A DNA stretch of 36,138 nt from Oscillospiraceae bacterium (GTDB lineage Bacteria > Bacillota > Clostridia > UMGS1883), in assembly GCA_015068735.1 (NCBI GenBank), contig SVJW01000014.1, forward strand, positions 1-36,138. The letters are read 5' to 3'. A model generated the notes under the pieces. It did no database searches, was not told where the DNA came from, and worked only from the letters and a program-made list of their open reading frames with translations. Numbering within the stretch: position 1 is the stretch's first letter; each line of letters begins with the position of its first letter. The position numbers and the translations under genes are program-made. This document shows, piece after piece, positions 1-6,897 of the stretch.

Positions 1-110
1 TTTCAGGGCCGTCAAAATCTGATTTAATTTATAACATAATAATAAGGATTTATATATGTAACAATAAATTATAAAGGTTTCTGATAATCACTCAAGGGAA
101 AACTGTGCAG

Positions 111-178
111 TATATAAGCTATATAAGTATATAAGTAAATAAAAAATTAATTCAATACTCTTATTTAAGCATTGAATT
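111..178. repeat. AT-rich leader with short repeats, candidate element origin
   Basis: Three copies of TATATAAG lie at 111-118, 120-127 and 128-135. They are followed by a perfect 8-bp inverted repeat, AATTCAAT at 149-156 and ATTGAATT at 171-178, with a 14-nt loop. The block sits directly upstream of a replication-initiator-like gene on an integrated element. Short direct repeats plus a hairpin beside a rep gene are typical of replication or transfer origins, so this is a candidate origin. That role is inference; AT-rich leaders produce such repeats by chance. Confidence 0.35.
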
Positions 179-242
179 ACTATCTAAATCGTTAAATTAT
201 ATATTAACAAAATTGCGACAAATACATAGGAGAATATAGATT

Positions 243-1292
243 ATGAATATACATACTTTTGAATTAACTTCAATACTTACCAATGATAAATACTATAAGA
301 TACAAAACACTTTAAAAAAGAAAGATAAATCAAAATGGAAAGCCGAACATAACGGTATGCTATATTTCGGTTTACGTGAAAATGGAATTTTAATTTATAT
401 GTTTATATTAAAGAAAAAGAACTACTACTCTTACCGTATTATATATCGAATATCCGCAAGAAGGGTTCTCGAGAAGAATAATTATGTTGACCTGTTTGAC
501 TTACAACTATATGACGATCTGGAATTGGAAGCAAACCGTCTTTTATTCGAGAAGTGTAACCTTTTACCTAAGCTGAATGAATGCGAACTTACACGAATTG
601 ATTTTTGCTATAATGCAGAACTTGAGAATCAGCATCAGGTTAAAGCATATATTAAGACAATTAAAAATGGATACATACCTCCAAAGCATAATGAGTTTCT
701 TATCTATAGTGAAACGGGTAAAAGATACATCCCACCTAAAAATGACTTTACTTTTTTTAAGGATAATTATGTGGAGATTTCTATATACAACAAAAAGGCG
801 CAGATGAAGCAAGACGATTACTATCCCAAAAGTGAAATTGACAGAGCTTCAAATATAGTGAGAATGGAAATCAGGTGTTATAAAAAGCTGATAAGAGAAT
901 ATTGTGAAAAGCATAATATCAATTCTCTGCGTCGTTTTATGGGATGCTGTGGTGCTTTAGGAGACGAGCTTTACAACAAGTATCTTCTCAAAATATCAGG
1001 CAGTGGTTCTATTTATACACTCAAGGAAACTAATAAACGTATTGATATGAGTGAATTTCGCAAAAAGGATATAAGGCTGATGAAAGAATTTGTTAAAGAC
1101 ATAAACAGATGCGGAGCTACGGAAATTTTTGAACTATATAAATCAAAATACAGTAAAGCGATATTAAAAAGAATGATTGAACTGTTTGAAATAATTGATA
1201 CAAGCTTTATAACTGCCCCTGTCCGTGAGGCTAAATTATTTGATAACGGCAAGCTTCCATCACCTTTAGAGTTGTATTACGAATTTAGTTAA
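243..1292 (+). CDS. Rep_trans/MobT-like replication initiator or relaxase of a mobile element
   Basis: This 349-residue protein resembles the Rep_trans family, which includes rolling-circle initiators and the MobT relaxases of Tn916/ICEBs1-type elements. Three landmarks of that fold are visible in order: TRID at about residues 117-120 (acidic metal-binding strand), IYNKK at 181-185, and the R-x-E-x-R strand near 207-211. The N-terminal third is lysine-rich and I recognise nothing in it. The start is supported by AGGAGA nine bases upstream of the ATG. An Xis-like gene follows 40 bp downstream on the same strand, giving a rep-xis pair as in many small integrative elements. Relaxase versus replication-only role cannot be decided from sequence. 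Family assignment comes from motifs only and is moderately secure. Confidence 0.68.
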   Translation: MNIHTFELTSILTNDKYYKIQNTLKKKDKSKWKAEHNGMLYFGLRENGILIYMFILKKKNYYSYRIIYRISARRVLEKNNYVDLFDLQLYDDLELEANRLLFEKCNLLPKLNECELTRIDFCYNAELENQHQVKAYIKTIKNGYIPPKHNEFLIYSETGKRYIPPKNDFTFFKDNYVEISIYNKKAQMKQDDYYPKSEIDRASNIVRMEIRCYKKLIREYCEKHNINSLRRFMGCCGALGDELYNKYLLKISGSGSIYTLKETNKRIDMSEFRKKDIRLMKEFVKDINRCGATEIFELYKSKYSKAILKRMIELFEIIDTSFITAPVREAKLFDNGKLPSPLELYYEFS

Positions 1293-1331
1293 CAACATTA
1301 AATTAACAATAACCCGAAAGGAGAATATATA

Positions 1332-1520
1332 ATGTTCGAAAACCCATATGACATCTTATCCCCCGAAGAAGCTATGGACGAGCTTCGAATAGGAAAAAAC
1401 TCTATTTATGAACTATTGAATTCAGGAAAACTTAAAGGATTTAAAGTAGGTCGTAACTGGAAAATTCCCCGTAAATCCATAGATAACTACATTGATAAAA
1501 ACATCAAAGAAAGCGAGTAA
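1332..1520 (+). CDS. Excisionase-like small HTH protein (Tn916 Xis/MerR-type fold)
   Basis: The 62-residue protein has the classic excisionase-family layout: EEAMDELRIGKNSIYELLNSG (helix-turn-helix, residues about 13-33), then the wing G-F-K-V-G-R-N-W-K-I-P, then a final helix DNYI. Proteins of this kind bend DNA beside attachment sites and direct excision, or act as small regulators. The start has AAAGGAG seven bases upstream. It lies 40 bp after the Rep-like gene and 5 bp before a protease gene, so it is probably cotranscribed with both. In most rep-xis cassettes a tyrosine integrase comes next; here it does not, which suggests gene replacement or an integrase at the other element end. Confidence 0.78.
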   Translation: MFENPYDILSPEEAMDELRIGKNSIYELLNSGKLKGFKVGRNWKIPRKSIDNYIDKNIKESE

Positions 1521-1525
1521 TTATT

Positions 1526-2224
1526 ATGATAAATTATGATATTATGAAATATGTTACTGTACATATGCACGGTTATAAAAGAACCGGCGAGGAAAATGTA
1601 TTGCAGAAGGTTACCGCCACGGGATTCTTTGCGTTCCTTAATATCAATGGTGTTGGAACAGATGTTATTATAACAGCAAAACACTTTGCAAAAGAAATAT
1701 CAAGAGTTATCTTTATGTTGCATTACAAGGATAACGGCAAACTAATCACAGTTCCGGTATCATCTGAAGTACAATGGAATTTCTCTGAAGAGACGGACCT
1801 TGCTTATTGCGAATTCAAGCCTATTGGAGAACGATTCAGAAAAATCACCGGAAAATATGTGTATGCCGCTGCATTAACCGAAAAGGATATGTTAACAGAA
1901 AAGCAGTTAAATGAAATCAATATTTTAGACGAAATTGTTATGGTAGGTTATCCCGAGGGAGAAGCAAGCACACATCATAAGTTCCCTCTGTTTTCAAAAG
2001 GCTATGTTGCCTCTCTGCCCAAAGATACCGTTGAAGACGGAGAAGGATTTCTCAATATCCCTGCCATAGGAGGCTTTTCAGGAGCACCCGTATTTTTAAA
2101 CACTCCAGATTTAAAATTATTAGGGATGTTGGTGAGTGGCATTGCCGAAGGAAATTCCGATGCATCAGGAATGTGCAAGTATGTTCCTGCATATGAAATA
2201 TTAAGGTTTGTGAAAGAGATATAA
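1526..2224 (+). CDS. Trypsin-like (S1-fold) serine protease, cytoplasmic
   Basis: This 232-residue protein carries a complete chymotrypsin-fold triad in the right order: His53 in ITAKHF, Asp91 in TDLAY, and Ser185 in the nucleophile motif GGFSGAPVF. GYPEG at 141-145 corresponds to a strand usual in HtrA/trypsin-like bacterial proteases. There is no signal peptide or membrane segment, so it should act in the cytoplasm. There is no PDZ domain, unlike HtrA/DegP. It starts 5 bp after the Xis-like gene with only a weak purine-rich SD; a second ATG at 1544 is possible. The substrate is unknown. Small cytoplasmic trypsin-like proteases occur as effector or accessory proteins in some bacterial defence loci, so a defence or element-regulation role is a reasonable inference, not a demonstrated one. 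Confidence 0.8.
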   Translation: MINYDIMKYVTVHMHGYKRTGEENVLQKVTATGFFAFLNINGVGTDVIITAKHFAKEISRVIFMLHYKDNGKLITVPVSSEVQWNFSEETDLAYCEFKPIGERFRKITGKYVYAAALTEKDMLTEKQLNEINILDEIVMVGYPEGEASTHHKFPLFSKGYVASLPKDTVEDGEGFLNIPAIGGFSGAPVFLNTPDLKLLGMLVSGIAEGNSDASGMCKYVPAYEILRFVKEI

Positions 2225-2236
2225 TATTAAAGAACA

Positions 2237-2269
2237 AGCCCGCTGACCAAAATATTGAGTCAGTGGGCT
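2237..2269. terminator. Bidirectional terminator between protease and HipA-like gene
   Basis: An 11-bp hairpin, AGCCCGCTGAC at 2237-2247 paired with GTCAGTGGGCT at 2259-2269 (one G-T wobble), sits between the convergent stop codons of the protease and the HipA-like kinase. The U tract on the plus side is poor, so efficiency is uncertain. Confidence 0.6.
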
Positions 2270-2279
2270 CTAATTTGTC

Positions 2280-3158
2280 TCAATGTTTAATTTTATTTAC
2301 AGCAAAATCAAGGATACGTATTTTGCGTTCTGAAAGCATAGTTTTATAGAACTTCTTCTGAATTTCGGTAATTGTCTCAGTATTATCAATAATTTCAAAC
2401 ACTTTGTCTATATCAATACGGCTTGTTATTTTTTTCAAAGCTTTGTTGCAATCTTCAAACTCGCATGAGGATAAAAATTTGAAATAGTTTATTTTCTTCC
2501 CGTTGTAAGTTATTGCAGATAAAGGTATGTCAAAAACACGATGATTAAGCTCGTTTTTATTGTTTAGAATTTCCTGTATCATTTCCTCATCCGCTTGCGG
2601 ATACAAGCTACTGCCACAATCATATACCGGAGCTAGTGTTACCTCGTCAGTATTTGCATCATATAAAAAACCCCAATTACCATTATGTCTGTCCCAATTA
2701 CCTATAAAGGCATCAACTACAAACATATCCCAAAATCTTTCCTTAAGCTTTTCGGAATCAACTGATGTTTGTTCTTCGATAGTTGATAGAATATCATTAA
2801 GGTCTGTTCCATATCCGTTTCTTTCTGAGTCTATGATGCGATTTTTTAAAGATGCGAAATCCTGAAGAACAACTCCCGGTCTGGTAAAATCTTTACAAGC
2901 AACAACAATTTTTGTCTTACCCTTACTTGTATATTTACCTATCATTGTTTCCTGTACAGGTATTTCAAGTAATTCAAAGATTTTGCAACCGATATATTCA
3001 CTTATACAACTGTTTGTATAGCTCATATCCCTATTCTTCGTTGGATACGGCGGAAATTTAAGCATATATTGCTCATCATTATATACTACAGCAATTTTAC
3101 CACCGTTTGCTCCGGCATATGCTTTGTTCTTCTGTATGGCATTTGTAAAATCAATCAT
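2280..3158 (-). CDS. Short HipA/CtkA-like serine-threonine kinase (toxin candidate)
   Basis: The 292-residue protein has the HipA_C kinase core: a glycine-rich segment GANGGK (residues 16-21), an ATP-contacting lysine in YMLKFP (K34), the catalytic loop GNWDRHNGN (D156, N161) and the metal-binding YDCGSS (D180). The separate HipA N-terminal (HipS-like) subdomain is missing, as in H. pylori CtkA and HipT-type kinases. HipA kinases phosphorylate aminoacyl-tRNA synthetases or other targets and arrest growth. The ATG overlaps the stop of the upstream HTH gene by 4 bp and has GGAG six bases before it, so the two are translationally coupled. The pair points toward the protease gene. All visible catalytic residues are intact, so an active kinase is expected. 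The target cannot be predicted. Confidence 0.8.
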   Translation of the reverse strand: MIDFTNAIQKNKAYAGANGGKIAVVYNDEQYMLKFPPYPTKNRDMSYTNSCISEYIGCKIFELLEIPVQETMIGKYTSKGKTKIVVACKDFTRPGVVLQDFASLKNRIIDSERNGYGTDLNDILSTIEEQTSVDSEKLKERFWDMFVVDAFIGNWDRHNGNWGFLYDANTDEVTLAPVYDCGSSLYPQADEEMIQEILNNKNELNHRVFDIPLSAITYNGKKINYFKFLSSCEFEDCNKALKKITSRIDIDKVFEIIDNTETITEIQKKFYKTMLSERKIRILDFAVNKIKH

Positions 3159-3610
3159 ATTGTATTCTCCATTCTTAAATATTTACGTCTAAGATACCAC
3201 GCCTGCTCGCTTGAGATAAGATTCTCTACCTCTGCTGAATTCAAATCGGCATTCAATTCGCACCAGCACGTATCCCAATTTATATCTTTTTTTCCGCTGT
3301 CAACAATCTTCCACGACTTTTTCATACGGTCAAGCGAATTTTGAACATATATTGGCAACCCACATTCAAAATGTGATTTGTCAGTAGGCATCCCTGTTTC
3401 GGAATTATATTCATTATCATCAAGCTCCATTATATTTTCCATAGTCAAATTTAAAGCTTTTGCAATTTGAAATACAGTTCTTGCGGAACATTTTTGGATA
3501 GAGCTTTTACCTGAGCATATATCAAGAATAGTAGTTTTGGGCACTCCGCTTATCATGGAAAGCTGATATTTAGTTATCTTTTTGTTATCTAACAAAGTTT
3601 GAAGAGTCAT
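3155..3610 (-). CDS. XRE-type HTH regulator/antitoxin with C-terminal extension, partner of HipA-like kinase
   Basis: Residues about 1-60 form a Cro/C1-type helix-turn-helix (KITKYQLSMISGVPKTTILDI). Residues about 75-151 are an extension with W, C and E/D-rich segments (SLDRMKKSWKI, CWCELN, SSEQAWYLRRKYL) that I recognise only as a recurring clostridial tail on such regulators. I chose ATG 3610, with GGTGA five bases upstream, over the in-frame TTG at 3622 or GTG at 3619. It is the first gene of a two-gene unit and overlaps the kinase start by 4 bp. The tail may be the part that binds or neutralises the kinase, by analogy with HipB/HipS. A sigma-A promoter with a palindrome in its spacer lies just upstream, suggesting autorepression. 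Confidence 0.75.
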   Translation of the reverse strand: MTLQTLLDNKKITKYQLSMISGVPKTTILDICSGKSSIQKCSARTVFQIAKALNLTMENIMELDDNEYNSETGMPTDKSHFECGLPIYVQNSLDRMKKSWKIVDSGKKDINWDTCWCELNADLNSAEVENLISSEQAWYLRRKYLRMENTI

Positions 3611-3647
3611 AAATTTCACCAATTTTATTCATATATTATATACTATT

Positions 3648-3676
3648 ATTATATCGGAATACCGACCTTGCGTCAA
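3648..3676 (-). promoter_or_regulatory. Promoter of HTH-HipA pair with operator-like palindrome in the spacer
   Basis: On the minus strand TTGACG (3671-3676) and TATAAT (3648-3653) are separated by exactly 17 nt. The spacer contains TCGG-N4-CCGA (3654-3665). A repressor bound there would block RNA polymerase, which fits the first gene product being an XRE repressor. Confidence 0.7.
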
Positions 3677-3703
3677 TATGCTTAAGAAAATATCTGATGA
3701 ATT

Positions 3704-3736
3704 TTTCTAACAGCTTTCTAACACTTTTCTAACACT
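3704..3736. repeat. Three tandem 11-bp repeats near the element end
   Basis: The unit TTTCTAACACT occurs at 3704-3714 (last two bases GC), 3715-3725 and 3726-3736. It starts about 160 bp from the crossover point in the tRNA fragment. Head-to-tail repeats of about one helical turn near an att core are characteristic of integrase arm-type or Xis binding sites. Direct evidence is only the repeat and its position. Confidence 0.6.
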
Positions 3737-3864
3737 TTTTCAAAATACGTATTTTTGAGTATATTCAGTATTTCTATATAAAATGTTCACAACCCCCTAT
3801 ATTATCGGGATTAAAAGGATTTATAAGGAGAAGTATGAAACATGATAATTTACCTATGTCTACT
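3737..3864. other. Element end region, 128 bp between repeats and tRNA fragment
   Basis: The gene-free gap between the HTH start and the Gfo/Idh stop runs from 3611 to 3974. This part holds a perfect 14-bp palindrome AAAATACGTATTTT (3742-3755) and a well-formed SD (AAGGAG) before an ATG at 3835. I see no other gene here. The rest of the gap contains the promoter, the 11-bp repeats, the tRNA remnant and a terminator, listed separately. Confidence 0.5.
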
Positions 3865-3987
3865 CTTAAAATCCCGTGTCCCATAAAGACGTACCGGTTC
3901 GATCCCGGTCTCGAGCACCAACAAAAAAGGCTTAACACAAATGTGTTAAGCCTTTTTTGTAATTACAAATTAAATTATTTTACATAA
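3835..3987 (+). CDS. Short ORF running across the attachment site (probably chimeric, doubtful gene)
   Basis: AAGGAG lies five bases before the ATG at 3835. Ten codons later the frame enters the tRNA-Leu fragment, continues through the terminator and stops at 3987 (50 residues, opening MKHDNLPMSTLK). The product after codon 10 is a translation of tRNA and terminator sequence, so it is unlikely to be a natural protein in this configuration. In the excised circle the same start would read through attP into the other end of the element. It may therefore be the 5' end of a gene split by integration, or a chance ORF. Confidence 0.25.
   Translation: MKHDNLPMSTLKIPCPIKTYRFDPGLEHQQKRLNTNVLSLFCNYKLNYFT
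3865..3920 (+). other. 3' half of tRNA-Leu(UAA): attachment-site remnant (attR-like)
   Basis: From 3865 the sequence reads as anticodon loop CTTAAAA (anticodon TAA), the 3' anticodon-stem strand TCCCG, a 16-nt class II variable arm with a GTC/GAC stem, a perfect T arm (ACCGG, loop TTCGATC, CCGGT), the acceptor strand CTCGAGC, discriminator A and an encoded CCA at 3918-3920. The five bases before the loop (CTACT) cannot pair with TCCCG, and no D arm or 5' acceptor strand precedes it. The gene is thus cut exactly at the anticodon loop, the usual crossover region for tyrosine recombinases that target tRNA genes. The intact tRNA-Leu should lie left of the window, at the other end of the element. 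Confidence 0.85.
3921..3960. terminator. Bidirectional terminator between tRNA-Leu fragment and uxu operon
   Basis: A perfect 19-bp stem with a 2-nt centre spans 3921-3939 and 3942-3960 (core AAGGCTTAACACA), giving T6 tails on both strands. It starts at the base after the tRNA CCA end, so it is probably the native tRNA-Leu terminator. It also ends the convergent uxu operon. Confidence 0.88.
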
Positions 3988-4952
3988 ATTTCTTTTCCGC
4001 TATTTTTTGCGCTTTCATACATAGCATATACAGTTTTCATGGTGTTTTCGGCATCGTATATGTTAAAATATTTATTTTCGGAATAGTAGTTATGAAAAAG
4101 CCTTGCATGACCTTTTCCCCAATAGGATTTTTTCCCTGTAGCCAACGTATCTTTGCATACAATCTCATCACCAATCAACAGTTTTCCGTCGGTATAATGA
4201 AGAGTTCCTTTCTCGCAAACAATTTCAATATCCGGAAAACTGTTTGAGGAGTATGCATTTGTAGCAAAGAAAATTGCCTTTGCATCATTTTGCATCCTCA
4301 GACACGCTGTGAAGGTATCCTCAACTTCAATTATATCGTCCAAAGAAAAATTCGTCATATTGGCTTTGAGCAATTTAAATCCACCTGCAAAATATCCCAT
4401 CAAGTCAAGGGTGTGAATCGTTTGATTTATAAGCACACCACCGCCCTCTGTCGCCCACTTTCCACGCCAATCGGCTGAATTATAATACTCTTCGCTTCTG
4501 CACCAAGTAACCAATCCGCGAATACCTTTAATATCTCCATAAGTACCATCAGCAAGTATTGATTTGATTTTCTCTACACAGGCATTCAGTCTGTTCTGGA
4601 AAACAACCGCCACTTTATCAATATTTGGAAGTTTAAGCATAGCTTCAAACTCATCACTTTTCATTGCTAAAGGTTTTTCGCATATAACACCTTTCCCTTT
4701 TTCAAGAGCCTGCTTTACCATTTCATAATGAAGATAATGAGGCGTGCAAATATGAACGGCATCAATATTGGAATCTTCAAGCATTGTCGCATAATCAACG
4801 TATGAAATAACATCATATTTTTCTTTACAAGTTTTAATGCGGCTTTCATCAATGTCACATACAGCATAAAAGGTTGCTTTATCTACTTCTGATAGTGCTT
4901 TTGCATGAACAGGACCGATCGCACCGTATCCTACTATACATACATTTTTCAA
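3975..4952 (-). CDS. Gfo/Idh/MocA-family NAD(P)-dependent oxidoreductase
   Basis: The 325-residue protein opens with the Rossmann fingerprint VGYGAIGPVHAKAL (residues about 7-20). It has the family hallmark CEKPLA near residue 91 and the usual C-terminal beta-sheet dimerisation half. Such enzymes oxidise or reduce sugars, sugar acids or inositols with NAD(P). It is the third gene of the hexuronate operon, 26 bp after the SDR gene, so the substrate is probably a uronate-related sugar or aldonate, but the sequence does not say which. The first codon is TTG at 4952, chosen because AGGAAG stands seven bases upstream and the Rossmann motif begins immediately after. It converges on the tRNA-Leu terminator. 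Confidence 0.88.
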   Translation of the reverse strand: MKNVCIVGYGAIGPVHAKALSEVDKATFYAVCDIDESRIKTCKEKYDVISYVDYATMLEDSNIDAVHICTPHYLHYEMVKQALEKGKGVICEKPLAMKSDEFEAMLKLPNIDKVAVVFQNRLNACVEKIKSILADGTYGDIKGIRGLVTWCRSEEYYNSADWRGKWATEGGGVLINQTIHTLDLMGYFAGGFKLLKANMTNFSLDDIIEVEDTFTACLRMQNDAKAIFFATNAYSSNSFPDIEIVCEKGTLHYTDGKLLIGDEIVCKDTLATGKKSYWGKGHARLFHNYYSENKYFNIYDAENTMKTVYAMYESAKNSGKEIYVK

Positions 4953-4978
4953 AAGATCTCTTCCTTTCGGGTAAAAGC

Positions 4979-5824
4979 TTAAACTCCGCTATATGCGCTA
5001 AATCCACCATCAACGGGAATTACAACACCGTTAACAAAGCTTGATGCATCTTTATGCACAAGGAACAGAAGTGTTCCGATGAGTTCTTCTGCTTTTCCGA
5101 ATCTGTCCATAGGCGTTGCTGCAAGGATTTTACCTGTTCTTGCAGTAGGGCTTCCGTCTTCGTTAAAGAGAAGTTTTTCGTTCTGTTTTGTTACAAAGAA
5201 GCCGGGGGCAATTGCATTGCAACGGATATTTGTCTTTGAGAAATGAACAGCAAGCCACTGCGTAAAGTTCGAAATTGCAGCCTTTGCTCCGCTATACGCA
5301 GGTATCTTTGTAAGGGGAGTATATGCATTCATACTTGAAATATTTATAATGCTTGCATCGTCCTTTTCAAGCATATCCTTCGCAAATACCTGTGTAGGAA
5401 GAAGTGTGCCGAGGAAGTTAAGATTAAACACAAACTCAACTCCGGACTTATCAAGATCAAAGAACGTCTTTACATTTCCCATTGCCTCAGGTGTAAAATA
5501 TTCATTGTCGGTTGTTGCTTTAGGATTGTTTCCACCTGCACCATTGATGAGAATGTCGCATGTTCCAAAATCTTTTACAATCTCATCATGTGCCTTTTCT
5601 ATGCTCTCTTTATCAAGAACGTTACACATATATCCTTTTGCTGTGCCGCCATCAGCAACAATTTTTTCAGCAAAGCTTTTTGCAGCTTCTTCATTAAGGT
5701 CTAAAAGAGCAACTTTTGCACCTGTTTTTGCAAGTGCTTCTGCAAACATTGAGCAAAGCACACCGCCCGCACCTGTTACAACACAGACTTTCTCTGTCAA
5801 ATCTATTTCAAATGGTAATTTCAT
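4979..5824 (-). CDS. uxuB: SDR-type D-fructuronate reductase (D-mannonate oxidoreductase)
   Basis: This 281-residue short-chain dehydrogenase has the cofactor motif VVTGAGGVLCSMFAEALA (residues about 15-32), the NGAGG strand motif (near 94), and a catalytic Ser with YSGAK (Tyr and Lys of the YxxxK pair, around 178-182). It resembles the SDR fructuronate reductases paired with UxuA in Firmicutes (YjmF type) rather than the long-chain UxuB of enterics. It would interconvert D-fructuronate and D-mannonate using NAD(P)H, supplying the substrate of UxuA. The ATG overlaps the uxuA stop by 4 bp, so the two are translationally coupled. The C-terminal GGFSAYSG tail is typical of the family. Substrate assignment rests on the neighbour and general similarity. 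Confidence 0.82.
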   Translation of the reverse strand: MKLPFEIDLTEKVCVVTGAGGVLCSMFAEALAKTGAKVALLDLNEEAAKSFAEKIVADGGTAKGYMCNVLDKESIEKAHDEIVKDFGTCDILINGAGGNNPKATTDNEYFTPEAMGNVKTFFDLDKSGVEFVFNLNFLGTLLPTQVFAKDMLEKDDASIINISSMNAYTPLTKIPAYSGAKAAISNFTQWLAVHFSKTNIRCNAIAPGFFVTKQNEKLLFNEDGSPTARTGKILAATPMDRFGKAEELIGTLLFLVHKDASSFVNGVVIPVDGGFSAYSGV

Positions 5825-6864
5825 TTTGAACCTTCTTTCTCAAGTGTTTCCCAAATACCTGCCATATACATCGCACCAAGCGCTCTATCGTAAAGTCCGT
5901 ATCCGGGTTTACCTGTTTCTCCCCAAATCATTCTTCCGTGGTCAGGACGAAGATATCCCTTAAAGCCTGTATCATGATATGCTTTAAGAATTTCTACAAC
6001 GTCAAGTGAACCACACTCAGAAAGATGACCGCTCTCCTCAAAAGAGCCGTCGGGAAGTATCTTAATATTTCTTACGTGTGCAAAATGGATTCTGCCCATT
6101 GTGCCATACTTTCTCACCATTGCAGTATAGTCGTTGAACTTCGCACAACCAAGACTGCCGCTGCAAAGAGTAAGTCCGTGATGTACATCATCATAAAGAG
6201 AAAGGAATCTGTCTATATTTTCCTCGGTTGTGATAATTCTCGGAATACCGAAGATAGGCCACGGCGGATCATCAGGATGAATAGCCATATTAACATCGCA
6301 TTCTGCAGCTACCGGAATAATCTCCTTAATGAAGTATTCGAGATTTGCCCAGAGTCCCTCTTCCCCTATTTCCTTATATTTTTCAATGAGCCCTGCCATT
6401 TCATCAGGAGTATATGATGCATCCCATCCCGGAAGTGTCATCTTAGTGGGGTCCATCTTATCTACATCTTCTTTGTAATAAACAAGTGCATTTGAACCGT
6501 CAGGAAGCGGCTGATCAAGACGAGAGCGTGTCCAGTCAAATACAGGCATAAAATTATAACATATACACTTTACACCTGCTTTTGCAAGCCTTCTTATATT
6601 TTCTTTATAGTTATCAATATAGAGTTGATAATTACCCTGGCGAAGCTTTATATCTTCATGTACGGGCACAGACTCTATAACTTCCATTTCCAGTCCTTTG
6701 GCATTTACAAGAGCCTTCATTTTATCAATTTCTTCCTGAGGCCACACTTCACCTACAGGAACACTATATACAGCAGTTACAACGCCTGTCATACAGGGAA
6801 TCTGTCTGATATGATCAAGAGTAATACTGTCACTCTCGCCGTACCAGCGAAATGTCATTTTCAT
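5821..6864 (-). CDS. uxuA: D-mannonate dehydratase
   Basis: The 347-residue protein matches UxuA along its length: the opening MTFRWYGESDSITLDHIRQ, the segment CICYNFMPVFDWTRSRLD (near 100-118), the metal-site stretch MAIHPDDPPWPIFG (His/Asp, around 195-208), HFAHVRN, and the closing YLRPDHGRMIWGE. It dehydrates D-mannonate to 2-keto-3-deoxygluconate in the glucuronate branch of hexuronate catabolism, using a divalent metal, in the cytoplasm. It is the first gene of a three-gene operon. AAAGGAGG stands a few bases before the ATG, and a sigma-A promoter lies 35-60 bp upstream. The kinase and aldolase that would finish the pathway are not in this window. Confidence 0.95.
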   Translation of the reverse strand: MKMTFRWYGESDSITLDHIRQIPCMTGVVTAVYSVPVGEVWPQEEIDKMKALVNAKGLEMEVIESVPVHEDIKLRQGNYQLYIDNYKENIRRLAKAGVKCICYNFMPVFDWTRSRLDQPLPDGSNALVYYKEDVDKMDPTKMTLPGWDASYTPDEMAGLIEKYKEIGEEGLWANLEYFIKEIIPVAAECDVNMAIHPDDPPWPIFGIPRIITTEENIDRFLSLYDDVHHGLTLCSGSLGCAKFNDYTAMVRKYGTMGRIHFAHVRNIKILPDGSFEESGHLSECGSLDVVEILKAYHDTGFKGYLRPDHGRMIWGETGKPGYGLYDRALGAMYMAGIWETLEKEGSK

Positions 6865-6897
6865 TTAGTTTCCTCCTTTGCATAATCGTATAATTAT

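Noticed and set aside
243..1292. Single-strand transferase with the canonical HUH motif
   Set aside because: No two-histidine HUH strand is visible; the landmarks fit Rep_trans better.
1332..1520. Site-specific integrase
   Set aside because: At 62 residues with only a winged HTH it has no recombinase catalytic residues; no integrase was found in any frame.
3704..3736. CRISPR-like array
   Set aside because: The repeats are 11 bp, directly adjacent and without spacers, and no cas genes are present.
3865..3920. Complete functional tRNA gene
   Set aside because: The D arm, 5' acceptor and 5' anticodon strand are missing, so it cannot fold as a tRNA.
5349..5963. 204-codon plus-strand ORF across uxuB/uxuA
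   Set aside because: It is antisense to two clearly conserved enzymes, with no recognisable protein features.
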